Assembly (NCBI GenBank): GCA_033032865.1
Contig: JAWHQI010000272.1
Coordinates: 1,860,001-1,924,000, forward strand
DNA: 64,000 nt
From: Dactylorhiza incarnata
Lineage: Eukaryota > Streptophyta > Magnoliopsida > Asparagales > Orchidaceae
Direction: 5' to 3'
Shown: positions 44,988-55,743 of the stretch, piece by piece
How the letters are laid out: the number at the start of each line of letters is the position of its first letter
Numbering within the stretch: the stretch's first letter is position 1
The notes under the pieces: model-generated
The model's input: only the letters and a program-made list of their open reading frames with translations
What the model was told of the DNA's origin: nothing
Database searches by the model: none
Made by a program: the position numbers and the translations under genes

Positions 44988-46687
44988 TAAAAGTGCACAG
45001 TGTGTTTCTGAGAATCCTCTAGAGGGGGGGGGGGAGTGAATAGAGATTTAAATTTATTTCTAACTTAGCTGTGCAAGAATAATAAAAATCTAAGTGTTAT
45101 GCTTCAACAAATACTTATCCAGAATAAAACAATGCTAAAATACAAAGCAGAAAAACAATAAAGTAATCTAAGCTATGAGGGACAACACAGAAAATAAACA
45201 ATCCAGAAGACACGTAGATTTTTATAGAGGTTCCCCAAAATGTGGGTACTCCCCTCTTCTACCACCTGGTAGGGATGCACCAACTGTGCCTGAGTCTTTG
45301 GGTAAGGAGAATCTTAGAACCACTGATCTTTTGATAAGGAGATCATGAACCACCAGATCTTTTGATAAGGAGATCTTGAACCACCAGATCTTTTGATAAG
45401 GAGATCTTGAACCACTGAATCCTTTGGAAGAGGGATTCTCAAAACTCTTTTACAGGGAATGAGAAGGAGAAAGAAAGAAGGTGAGAAGAGTAAGAATTCT
45501 GTTTTCAGAATTCTTATGAAGGCTGAATGAAGAACAACTTCTTGAATCTTTCACTGGATCTGCTCTTGATTAACTCCTGCTTATGATAATGTTGTATTGC
45601 ATGAGTTATGCATTTCAGATCCTTTCTGTTTCCACTGATTGAGATCTTTGCTGCTATATGATTGGGATGAAGAGCAGCTTTCAGATCCTCTGTTCTATGA
45701 GATGGAGAGCAGTAGTTGTTTCTTCTCTATGTGTACTCTATTAGGGTTCCTGAGGAAGAAGAAGAAGAGGAAACCCAATAGAACAGTATTGTCGATTGTG
45801 ATGAGTGCTTTGCCCTTCTCTTGCCTTTTATTATCCACCTTCAAATTTGAATTTGTTTCCCTTTCTAGTAAGACCTGAAAAAGTATTCTGCTCTGGACAA
45901 TCTCTTTATTTCCTTCTTTAATTTCCGACCCGTTCACCAACATTAAGCATGTTTCCAAGAAAGCTTTTTGTCCTCTTTTAGTTCTTCTTTCTATTTGAGG
46001 CAATTAATGAGCTGTTGGAGAACGGTCTTGAGTGAGGTGGGCCATGAGAGAGGGTCCAAAATGACAGCTGAAAAGATTTCACTTTTCAGACTGTATTCGA
46101 CGTAGCGTCGAGTTCTCTTCCTCTCTTATCGACGCAACTTCGAGTTATTGTAGGAGCAGCTTCGAATACATCCTTGCTCTGATTGAGCTCTGCTAGTCGA
46201 CGTTGCGTCGATACCTTATCGACGTAAACGTCGAGTTGATGACATGACTCTGAACTTCATTATCTGCGTCGAGATGAAGTCGACGTTGCGGCGACTTTAA
46301 ATGGCTTCGACAGATACTTCCTTCTGCGCTGAGTTAAAGTAGAAGCTGCGTCGACTTCTCAATGTACTTCAACAGGTTTATGACCTCTACGTCTATATCT
46401 ATTCGACGTAACGTCGACTTGAATTACTTCGATAGAAGGGTGAACCACTTGGACTTCTAGTCAGAGTAGCGTCGACAATAACTTGACGTTGCGTCGAATT
46501 CTATTCGACGCAAATGCTAATTTTGCTTCTCTTGATGTGATCGATCTTGCCACCCTAGGCTGAGTGTGACATCCTAAGACATTTAATGACCAGATTACTC
46601 TCACTATACAATGAGTAATTTATCCTAAAAGATAAAATCAATTTGTAGATAATTTGTTCAGTTAAATCAAATGAATTTTTTCTAACA
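44988..46687 (-). repeat. Element C 5' LTR (1700 bp)
   Basis: This is the sister of 32625-34325; its first TG has become TA. The U5 G run is ten long against five in the 3' LTR. A TATA-like GATAATAAAAGG lies at 45826-45837 (minus strand). The palindrome array is at 46092-46507. Its 3'-most end abuts host DNA upstream of RAD23. Confidence 0.92.
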
Positions 46688-46692
46688 AAGCG

Positions 46693-47048
46693 TGCTGAGC
46701 GAGATATCTTGTGTGAGAAAGAAGAGCTCAAAAGAAGAGAGAGCTTGATGATCGTGCTTTTAAAAATTTCTTTATGATGTAATAGTGAAGCTCTCTTAAA
46801 ACTAATATTTAAAGTATATATATGTTAAAATTTGAACATATTAGAGTCAATTCTCAAAATCTCGCCACAATTAAAAGAAATATAGAAAAGGGGTCGAACC
46901 TCCCAACATTCCAAATATCTAAAGCCGACGATAAAGTGATCCGACCCAAACTGCGTCGTTTCCTCTCGGCACACGCTTTTTGGTTCTTTTTTCTTTTCTT
47001 TCCTAGGGTTTCTGTTCCCTTACCTCCTTTCTCACACTTCTCGTAGAC
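46693..47048 (+). promoter_or_regulatory. RAD23 proximal promoter and 5' leader
   Basis: A TATA-like GTATATATATG lies at 46814-46824. The 150 bp before the ATG are CT-rich, as in many plant leaders, and contain a telo-box (TAGGGTTT, 47004-47011), an element common in promoters of plant housekeeping and cell-cycle genes. Element C ends only 5 bp before this segment, so any more distal regulatory DNA has been moved 14 kb away (31927-32624). Confidence 0.5.
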
Positions 47049-47114
47049 ATGAAGCTAACGGTGAAGACGCTGAGAGGAAGTCACTTCGAGATCCAGGTTC
47101 ATCCTAATGATACG
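47049..47114 (+). CDS. RAD23: RAD23 ubiquitin-like protein, first coding exon only
   Basis: The exon encodes 22 residues beginning MKLTVKTLRGSHFEI and ending HPNDT, the start of the N-terminal ubiquitin-like domain of plant RAD23 proteins. These shuttle ubiquitinated proteins to the proteasome and act with XPC/RAD4 in nucleotide-excision repair. A donor site (ACG|GTAATC) follows at 47115, at the position where I recall plant RAD23 genes having their first intron. The expected next exon (residues like IMAVKKNIE) is not seen in the remaining 16.9 kb. Either intron 1 is very long and filled with transposons, or this is an orphan exon. The match rests on recognition of a short segment. Confidence 0.7.
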
Positions 47115-48059
47115 GTAATCTCTATTTTTCTATCCTTCTCTCTGTTATGGGGACTATTTCTGATCGCAATGTCACGCCTTTTTTATTTTATTTTCTCTGC
47201 TATTGTAAAGAAGAAGGCTTATGCCGTTGTTTATATTTTTGGAAAGTATTTCATCTTTCTCGACTGTTTTTTTGGCGTTATTGCAGTCGTTGTGCTCTTC
47301 ATTTTATCATTTCCTGTTCTGTATTAGATCTCTTACACATTCCGTAGTCTTTACTTTAAACGATTGACTGTAACAGAGGTTTGTTAAAGGTCACATTGGG
47401 ACTGTTCTACAGTAATGGAAGTCAGTAAATGAAAAATTTCGAGGTAGAAGAAACAAAAAATAAACAAAAACTAATTTTCGCATTACTTTTCATAATGATC
47501 AGCTATTCTCTCTTATTAATATCCTTTGACACTCTAGCTACGATAAACAGAATTAATATTCCACCTGCCTACATGGCAGTTTCTTAATGGAATTTTTATG
47601 AGACCTGCATTGCCTATGTGGCTTACTGTATTCATTGATCTTCTGAAGCATTGATGTGGTCGAACCATAGCAGTTACATGTGTATAAACTGCTAAATTCG
47701 ATCGCCTCCAGTCAGGTGCATTTCATTGATATATGAACCTTTTTTACCAAAAAACAATGGCATCTCTAATTATGGCCCTTCTGGGATATAAATATCTCTC
47801 TTTTCATCTAACCCACAGTGTATGCGACAAATATATGCATTTTGATTATGGTCATTCTATAATTAATATTCTACTGATATCTCTTTTCCATTTTGTGAAA
47901 GTTTCATTTTACATTATAGATACTTTTGACCTCCCCCTTTATGCCCCACAATAATGATCCCTCTGGTATTACGAACTTTATCATAGTGATGCTGCCCATA
48001 GATCAAATTGTTTTGTTGATTGGATTTCACTTGACTGTCTATGAGACTATGACTCCATT
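47115..48059 (+). other. RAD23 intron 1, proximal part
   Basis: T-rich DNA with a plausible donor and no further coding motif. A short open frame at 47733-47954 is not recognised. I see nothing else in this stretch. Confidence 0.5.
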
Positions 48060-48486
48060 TCACATGCTCGTGTAGAAGTTTTGTATCAATGTATTGTCAT
48101 GTTGAATTGTAATGATCATAGATACTTTCTAGCAATACATTGATACAAAACTACAATGTAAAGTGAATTAAAGCAAAATTAATTGCTTGATCAGGGATTT
48201 CCATGCAAAATTAATTAAAGAAAAATTAATTGCTCGTGTAGAAGTTTTGTATCAATGTATTGCCATGTTAGTAATTATTTTGCTTTAATTCACTTTACAT
48301 TATAGATACTTTCAAGCATCCCTGATCGAATATCACTACAATTCAACATGGCAATTCACTTTACATTATAGATACTTTCCAGCAATATCCCTTATCAAAT
48401 ATCACTACATTATAGATACTTTCAAGCATCCCCCTATATGAATTGTATCGTGTAGAACTTTACATTATAGATACTTTCTAGCATCC
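48060..48486. repeat. Cluster of AT-rich direct and inverted repeats
   Basis: A perfect 20-bp inverted repeat (48077-48096 and 48133-48152, AGTTTTGTATCAATGTATTG and its complement) is followed by a third copy in direct orientation (48243-48262). At least five copies of CATTATAGATACTTTC occur between 48295 and 48480, interleaved with AGCATCC and TATCACTACA segments. It may be the remains of MITE insertions rearranged by replication slippage. The element type is unknown. Confidence 0.65.
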
Positions 48487-49442
48487 TTGATCTCTTATTC
48501 CTGTAAGTAAGAAATCAAAAAAATAATTATTAACCAAAACCCTACCCAATTTATTTCATATAAAAGAATTGTCCTCATTCACGAGACACTGGAACAAAAC
48601 CGACAGAGGAACCTCTCCTCTGTTCGGTATTGTCCATCACAGTTTCCAGAACCATGCCTCCAGCCACCCGCCAACCAGTCTCCCCACGTCACCACCACCG
48701 TTGGAGCCTCCTCCAAGGCCGGGCGACGTCTCCTTTGTCATTTCCCAACAGATTCGGCAAGTCCTACATCGGTTCAGCCACCTCCAATCTTCGATACTAC
48801 TACCCGGAGCCCTCCTCGTTCCTAGCAACTTTTCCTTCGCATTCTGTCAGTGGAATCGATGAACTCCCTGTCGGAGCCGAAATCTCCTGCCTCCGACCAA
48901 TCACCCTAGATCTCCTCTTTCCTATTGAAGCCGAGCCTCCTCTAGGCTCTGCTGATCCCGCCAGCCTTCATTTCGAGTCATTTTCAGTCATTTTCCCTCT
49001 TCCTCACCTAGGTTTGGCATTCCAGTCAGCTCTGTTTGTCTCGAGGCCTTCCAATATTTTCCCCAGAATCTAGAACACCCTTTATTCTTCACTACATTTG
49101 TGAGGCTATGACATACCCCTCTCTTTACTTGCTCTAATCATGTTAAACTAATTTTATCTTAATTTTATTTGGTGTTTAAAATTTCAGAGCTTGCCATTAA
49201 TTATTATAATACATGTTCACCGTTAATTTGAAATATTCTCGCAATTTCATTTCTTTAATCTCATGCATGTGGAGCGTTAAATCATATTCATCATATGTTT
49301 GCTTGTTAGCTCTTATGTGTGTCTGCGAACCCTAGATTAAATATCACATGCTATTATTTGTGAAATATTGTTTGCGCCGCATAATTTAAAAATGCTCTCA
49401 AATTTATTATTTAAATATCAGCATTAATTTTGGATTACATCA
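48487..49442 (+). repeat. Element G 5' LTR, 5'-truncated
   Basis: Homology to the right LTR begins at CTTATTCCTGTAAGTAAG. A TATA (CATATAAAAG) lies at 48558-48567. A C-rich leader segment with chance open frames (48569-49073) follows. The LTR ends TTACATCA at 49442, just before the primer-binding site. Confidence 0.75.
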
Positions 49443-49445
49443 GTT

Positions 49446-49457
49446 TGGTATCAGAGC
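49446..49457 (+). other. Element G primer-binding site
   Basis: TGGTATCAGAGC, a perfect initiator-tRNA-Met complement, lies three bases after the LTR. It marks + orientation. Confidence 0.85.
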
Positions 49458-50090
49458 GGTTTGATTCACTCATATCATGAATGAGACGGTCCACTATTTG
49501 TTTTAAAAACAATATTAAGGCCTCTATAAAAAAAACTAATTTGCTTCTCGAGTTAAAAATACATCTATTTATGTTTTAAAATAAATTAATTATTCAATTA
49601 TGATCCTTTATTAAATTTTTTATTATCACGTTTTTTCAAATTTAAAATAAAATTAATTTTTATATTTCTCTCGTTAAAAAACATATATAATATAAGTTTA
49701 AAACACATAGTTCTTTCAAATGTTTTAAATTTGAATATTTTGTCTTATTTAGATGTTGGACTATTTTCAGTAATTTTATTTAAAAAATTTAAATAAAAAA
49801 CCGTGTTGGCTTAGTGAGTAGCGAGAGAGATTTAAATGTTCAAATACAAAATTTATCAAAAATTATAGTGCCTCTCACCACTATTATAAGACATGTCTTA
49901 AAAGGGTTATATGCCTCGGGTAGCGACGCCCAGTCTCCTATACAATCATGGTGAGCACTTGAACCACACATGAAGAGAACCTTAACCTCAAGCGCTCAGC
50001 GCACACCCGAGTGATTTTGATGGATGTCTAGAATCTGATGTTTCTTTAGATTGGTGTCATAGTATGAAATATTTCATGAGTTGGAGTCAG
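49458..50090 (+). other. Element G leader, no gene seen
   Basis: AT-rich DNA followed by a short GC-richer segment (49900-50090). I cannot identify a coding region. Confidence 0.5.
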
Positions 50091-50431
50091 ATACCCTATG
50101 AGTAGGCAAGTCGAGTATGTGACCCGTACACTTATGGGACCCGCATTAGAGTGGTGGCAACAGCTCGAACGAATGAGAGAAGTTATGATTGCCTCCCGTC
50201 ACTACCTGGGCTGAGTTTAAAACGGAGTTTCCCAAACACTATATTTCCTCCAACTACCTCCAAACTATGTACCGTAGACTCCATAATCTTCAACCGAGGG
50301 GTTTATCAGTGGACGAGTACACTAACGAATTTCGAGTCCTTTCGTCTGGGCTAGATATTCAAGAGGGAGATGTGATGAATGTATCCCGTTACCTGCATGG
50401 GTTACACTATTCCATTAGAGACCAACTATAG
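50091..50431 (+). pseudogene. Ty3/gypsy gag fragment of element G
   Basis: Two frames give the retrotransposon-gag fold. The first has TRTLMGPALEWWQQLER (the WW motif). After a shift near 50190, the second reads TWAEFKTEFPKHYISSNY, then LQPRGLSVDEYTNEFRVLSSGL and YLHGLHYSIRDQL, ending at 50431. It is about 110 residues of a domain usually near 150 residues. The zinc knuckle is not seen. Confidence 0.7.
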
Positions 50432-51807
50432 TTTCACAATTATCGCAATTTTATATAAATTTTCTAGCATGGCTCATAAAGTGGAGTCCAGGTTTAGGTT
50501 TATTTACAGACCTCTCTCTAGTCTTGTCGTTTCCTTCACTTTTATGGTCATAGATTCCCTTAGTCCTACCACCCCCTTTAGCTCCTTGGCCCCAACTATC
50601 TCCAGCATAACACTCCCTTCAGTCGTGGAGCTTCTTCCCGAGCCTCAGCTTCACGAAGGAGAGCTTCTTCCTCTTAATCCTATCACCCCAACTGAAATTG
50701 TGACTCCACTTGCCCCCACTATATCAAAACCTTTAGCCGCCGAGTTTCTTCTCGTGCCTCTGCTCCAGGAAGAACTTGATAGTCACGTGTCATTCATCTT
50801 AGATGACATATTCGAGCTCCATATTTCATTGTTCTCCTAGGCTATTTCATCATTCTCCTAGGTTTGATGGTGACTTACCCTTGATATTAAAGACCTCACC
50901 TTATATTGATTTTGTATTTAGTGATCACATCTTCATCACGTCCCAATCTCCTTCAAGTATATGCGTGTCCGACAAATGTTATTGTCAATTAATCGATATG
51001 TTTAGGAGCATTCATGTTATAAGGATAGAGTGAACTATGGAGATTTTCACTCCCAACAAGGACACACGCTTTAGAGGATTTCTTTTGAAAATTTTAAACT
51101 GTAAATTTGGTATCAATTTTAAATTCTGTAGTGCTAGTCAGATTCTATTGGGTGACATCAATAAGATAGTTGATCTTGGTCTTGTAGACACTTGTAGGTG
51201 CCTAACAGGAGAGCGTTTGATGCGTTTTGATTTAATAATTCTATAGGCCGAGCCTACTTGCTTCTTACCTTATTTCATTGACCCCCCACTTTCCCTCACT
51301 TTGTGATACCTGCCTCTTTGATGCTTTGATTTTTACCGATCATTTAAATATTATGCATAAAATTATGACTAACAGTTTAGGAGCATATTTAGAAAACTAT
51401 AATTTCATGGTTGATTTTATCATCGGGGATTATATTTTTTCGAAGAAGATTGGTTTCTTGCATTTTTCAGGAAATGAAGTTTGTCTACAGGTCATGAGCT
51501 GCAGCGAAGGATCTGTCCTTTGTCCATTACGTACCACAACCCAGAGTTCCCCACAGCTCGTTTCATTTTCAGATTTATCTTGGCAGAGTTTACTTAGGTC
51601 TTGGTTATTTAACAGCGTGCACTAGCGAAGCAGTTTCAGATCGACGTTCGGAATTCCAAGTTACCTGTGTCGCAACCTTATCATATTTTTTTCACGTATT
51701 TTCATCTGTGTAGCGCATGTCTTCACACATGTTTATTTACTTGTCGCACATGCACTATTTATTTTGTATCACACACATTGTTCATGCTCGTTGTGACGAT
51801 TTATTGG
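50432..51807 (+). other. Element G internal remainder, degenerate
   Basis: The segment is presumed former pol. Several short open frames (50379-50840, 51037-51246, 51278-51625) show no motif I can assign, including no RT YXDD and no integrase signature. A polypurine tract before the right LTR is not recognisable. Confidence 0.45.
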
Positions 51808-53050
51808 TGTGACGACCAATAAGATCCTGAATGCAAAAGTCCGTCAAAATAGAAAATATGGTAATTTAGGCAAGTAATAAAATAAAAAATTAAAACAAAT
51901 ATTTTATACAAATTAAATAACCATAAAATTAAAGAAATAAATTACCATATCTTTAGTTTTTTGAAAATATTTGAAAAGAGATGATTTAAAATCCCTATAT
52001 GAATATCTCATTTAATTCACTCCTATTCCTATAAGAAATCAGAAATAAAATACCATATCTTTGATTTATAGGAAGATTTAGAATCCCTATATGAATATAT
52101 CATTAAATTCACTCCTATTCCTATAAGTAAGAAATTTAAAAATTGATTTCTAACCAAAACCCTACCCAAGTTATTTCCTATAAACAAATTGGCCCTCTAC
52201 ATTCATGGCAGATTGGAACAAAACCAACAGAGGAACCTCTCCTCGGTTCGGTATTGCCCAACATAGTTTCCAGAGCCACGCCTCCTGTCATCCGCTGACC
52301 AATTTCCTCACGTCGCTACCACTGTCGGAGCCTCCTCCAAGGTCGGGAGACCTCTCCTTTGTCATTCCCCAACAGATTCGGCGAGTCCTATGACAGTTTG
52401 GTCACCTCCAGTCCTCTATACTACTACCCAGAGTTCTCCTCATTCCCGGCCCCTCTGCCTTCTGTCAGTGGAATCGACGCACTTCCCGTCGAAGCCAGAA
52501 TCTCCTGTCGCCGATCAGCACCCTAAACCTCCTCTTCCCTATTGAAGCCGAGCCTCCTCCAGGCTCTGCCGATCAAGTCAACCTTCATTCCGAGACATTT
52601 TCCCTCTTCCTCACCCAGTTATGACATTCAAGTAAGCTTTACTTGTCCCGAGGCCTTCCTATCTTTCCCCACAGAATCCATAAAACCCTACATTCTTTGC
52701 TGCATTTGCGAGGCTATGTTATACCCCTCTCTCTATTTGCTCTAATCATGTTAATCTAATATTATCTTAATTTTATTTGGTATTTAAAATTTTAGAGCTT
52801 GCCACTAATTATTATAATGCCTGTTTGCCTTCAATTTGAAATATTCTCTCAATTTCATTTCTTTAATCTCATGTCTGTGGACCGTTAAATCATATTCTTC
52901 ATATGTTCACTTGTTAGCTCTTATGCCTGTCTGCGAACCTTAAGATCGAATCACTTGCTATTATTCGTGAAATCTTGTTTGCGTGGCACAATTTTAAAAT
53001 GCTCTCAAATTTATTATTTAATATCAAAGCCCTGATTTTGGTTTAGATCA
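51808..53050 (+). repeat. Element G 3' LTR (1243 bp)
   Basis: It starts TGTGACGACC, a common gypsy LTR start, and ends TTTAGATCA. The first 330 bp contain an internal duplication of about 75 bp built on CCCTATATGAATAT...CACTCCTATTCCTATAAG (51990-52130). The remainder matches the left LTR. Confidence 0.7.
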
Positions 53051-53464
53051 CTAACCCTAAATCAATTCCTTTGAATTCAATTGATTATGCCCCACTAGAT
53101 ATGTCAAATTAAATTTCATTCCTTTCCTCGGGTTATGTGATTCATGAAATGAGGGCATGAAGACAGTACAAACGTGCATATCCCCATGATCCCGCTTTCT
53201 ATTTCCTTCTTTAGGGTGTATAAAAAGGACTGACTTGCAATGCAAAAGGGAAAAACCTTAATTTTATAGGGAGTCGTCGGTTGTTTTGTACCCAAATGAA
53301 CAATACGTTCTCTCCTCCCTATTTTACTCAGTTTATCTCCACTTCTAAGTTATCTTCTCCCCCTTTCGTCTCTCCATGGATTTCTACGCCATCCTATCTC
53401 CTATACCTCGTCATGACACCGCCCTCCTGGCGAGTCGCTGCTGCCATTTTTACACTATTTTTGT
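53051..53464. other. Host-like DNA, no gene seen
   Basis: AT-rich then CT-rich sequence. The CT-rich part (53300-53460) resembles a plant leader, but no coding exon is identifiable. Confidence 0.4.
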
Positions 53465-53616
53465 GAGTCTCCCGTCTTCAACCAGACCTTCCACCAACCA
53501 TCCTACCTATTTTCTCATACCCGGTGAGATCTTTTTTAATGAGATTCCCGTCTTCAACCGAACCTTCCACCAACCATCCTACCTATCTTCTCATACCCGG
53601 TGAGGTCTTTCCCATG
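53465..53616 (+). repeat. 76-bp tandem duplication
   Basis: Two copies of a segment containing CCCGTCTTCAACC, CTTCCACCAACCATCC and TCTCATACCCGGTGAG, starting near 53471 and 53547, with few differences. It lies in host-like DNA. Confidence 0.85.
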
Positions 53617-54461
53617 ATTTGCCTCTGTCTAGTTAGAATATGTAACCTAGTTTCTGAGGGAAATTTAGTTGTATTTATTTTCTATAAAGGTGGCCTTGTC
53701 TCGAACAACTAGTTTATTATTTTGATTCATATTGATTGTTGCAGGATGCCTTTCATCGAATGTTTGCATTGAAATATACTTTGTTCACTTGATTGTAATA
53801 TTAAGTTTCCCTTAATTTTCATTGTTTGATTATGATTAGGTTTCAATGTGTATCTGCATCATTACTTCACAATTTCCTGTTGTTGGTAGCCATGATTTCT
53901 CTGCCATTAATTCATCATCTAATGCGACGAGTACATTTATTTCTTTTTATGGTTAAAATGGAGAGAAATATCCACTTGAGGCTTATGTCTCTCTTATTCA
54001 TCAGAGAAGTTGGGGGAGGAAACAAAAAATGGTAATGTAATTTCAGAAAGATTGAATATTTTGGGTCATATTCAAGAGTCAAGAGCAGTTGTTAAACTTA
54101 GCAAATAATTATGTACTTATGTTATGGTATACCAAAAATTCACAACAGAATATTAAATAGAGCTTGAAAAAGTGGTTTTGATGCCCAAGGAAGATGAATG
54201 ACAACTTAGAGTCAATGCTTAATCCTGGCCTAGTGGCCTTAGTTCAAATCAAATTGCTCAAAATTTTAGCAGGGTAGGAAAAAAGAAGAGGCGGTCCTGT
54301 CCATATAACGATTTTTAGCTTTTTAAAATTAAGCTGGGGATGTGTTAAGAAATTATATTGCTAGAATCATTTTTCATGTGGTTTGCTACTTCATTGAGCT
54401 AGGAATACATATTATGCAAGTTCATATAAAATTGTAGTGCAGTATAACCTTAATGGGTTTG
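53617..54461. other. Intergenic or intronic DNA, no gene seen
   Basis: AT-rich sequence between the tandem duplication and element H. A possible splice acceptor (TTGTTGCAG, near 53743) is not followed by a recognisable exon. Confidence 0.4.
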
Positions 54462-54930
54462 TGATGGGATCTCCGTTTGAGATCTCGTGCAAGTTAACCC
54501 AAATCCTGCGACCGCGTCCAACGCTCTTCGTACCAGTCACGGAGGTCCGGGCAGATACCCCAGTAGTGCCCGCGGACGCCCTCCCAGCGGATCCATGTTT
54601 CTCCTCAGCAAAGGTCCCAGGAGGATACCTCAGCAGTGCCTGCGGGCTCTTTCCAAGCGGGTACTTTCCTCAGCAAAGGCGTGCGTTCGGATCCTCCCCA
54701 AAGTGCCCGCACCTTCCAGCCAACAACATCAACTTCCCAGAGAGGTCGCGGCGGGTGCATTTTAGAGCCCGCTTGGGTCCCTCTCTCCCTCTGCCAGCAA
54801 TAGTGCGCGCGGTTATGGTCTGTCATGCCCGCGCGCCCCCTTTTCTCTCTTCCGCGACCGACGTTTCGGTTCCCTTAGATTGCAGAGCATTTGATGTAAC
54901 ATTAAATGCTCCCAAGCAGCCTACCCTCAA

Positions 54931-54940
54931 GTATAAATAA
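54931..54940 (+). promoter_or_regulatory. TATA box of element H LTR
   Basis: GTATAAATAA lies after a GC-rich U3 and about 40 bp before a GACGACACGAAACTTGG leader. Confidence 0.55.
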
Positions 54941-55022
54941 GGGGCCAGGGGTGCTTGGAGACGACACGAAACTTGGACCAGAGTCTACCCTGTTGTAAGT
55001 GTGGTTACAAGTGTACGTCATT

Positions 55023-55743
55023 CAATGTTTTAAATATCGGATGTCAGCGACATATCAGATTGAGTTTTTAAATGTCGGATGTCGGAAGTCGGAGACATGT
55101 CAGAGATATTAAAATATTGGATTTTCATGTCTTATAAATAAATTTTTTATTTTTATGTATACTAACTATAATTATATCTTATAAAAATAGAAAAAGAATA
55201 TAACAAATAGATAAAAAAAATGAGCTATTTATATTACGAAATAAAATCGAATAATATCTAAGATAAAATATTATTAACAAATATAAAAATGATACATTGT
55301 AAAATATATTTAATAGTATATAATAATTTTATTTTGATAACAATAAGTTTATTGCAAATAAAGACGAATTAAATATTTTCATATTTTTGTAATAAATGTA
55401 TTAAATATTTTCATATTTTTTGTAATATAAAATTAAAAAATTGTGAAACAATTATATAAAATTGGTTGTAAAAATAAAACGTTAAAAAAATTGAAACAAT
55501 AAGTCTAATCGATTTAAACATACATAATATACTATTCATATGTGATTTAAACATATGCTGCTAGTCTGCCAATATAACATAAAATAAAATTGCGGGCGAT
55601 ATATTTAAAAGTCGTGTCGGCCGATATATTATAAAAAATCGGACATGTCGGCCTATATTTTACAAAAGGACAATCTATTTTTTTTAGAAAAACATATCGT
55701 TTTGCTCTAAAAAATGACATGTCGGATGACATTTAAAACAATG
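55023..55743. mobile_element. hAT-type non-autonomous element I (721 bp)
   Basis: It starts CAATGTTTTAAAT and ends ATTTAAAACAATG, near-perfect inverted termini. It is flanked by a perfect 8-bp duplication, acgtcatt (55015-55022 and 55744-55751). The CAATG terminus and 8-bp duplication are hAT hallmarks. Subterminal regions repeat ATGTCGGATGTCGG and GACATGTCGG in both orientations. The middle is AT-rich without coding capacity. It is non-autonomous and larger than a typical MITE. Confidence 0.85.

Larger units (their letters stand above)
32625..46687 (-). mobile_element. Element C: minus-strand Copia with gag but no pol
   Basis: LTRs at 32625-34325 and 44988-46687 are flanked by a perfect duplication, aagcg (32620-32624 and 46688-46692). 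The internal region holds gag, an env-like tail, a polypurine tract and a primer-binding site, and is interrupted by element D. No integrase, RT or RNase H motif occurs between gag and the tail, so it would need enzymes in trans. It inserted about 360 bp upstream of the RAD23 start codon, antisense to that gene. Confidence 0.9.
48487..53050 (+). mobile_element. Element G: decayed Ty3/gypsy retrotransposon
   Basis: Similar LTR segments at 48487-49442 and 51808-53050 bracket a degenerate internal region with a perfect initiator-Met primer-binding site and a gag fragment. The left LTR lacks about 300 bp at its start compared with the right. No target duplication was found, as expected for a truncated copy. 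Pol is not recognisable. Unlike the other families here, its LTR has no CpG palindrome array. Confidence 0.75.

Noticed and set aside
48569..49073. 147-codon proline/serine-rich frame in element G LTR
   Set aside because: The right LTR (52205-52745) does not keep the frame; it is LTR leader sequence.
53340..53760. RAD23 exon 2 or another host exon
   Set aside because: A CT-rich leader and a possible acceptor (TTGCAG near 53743) are present, but the following codons do not match the RAD23 ubiquitin-like domain.
54437..54940. 167-codon frame at the start of element H
   Set aside because: It lies in GC-rich LTR U3, starts outside the LTR and has no domain.
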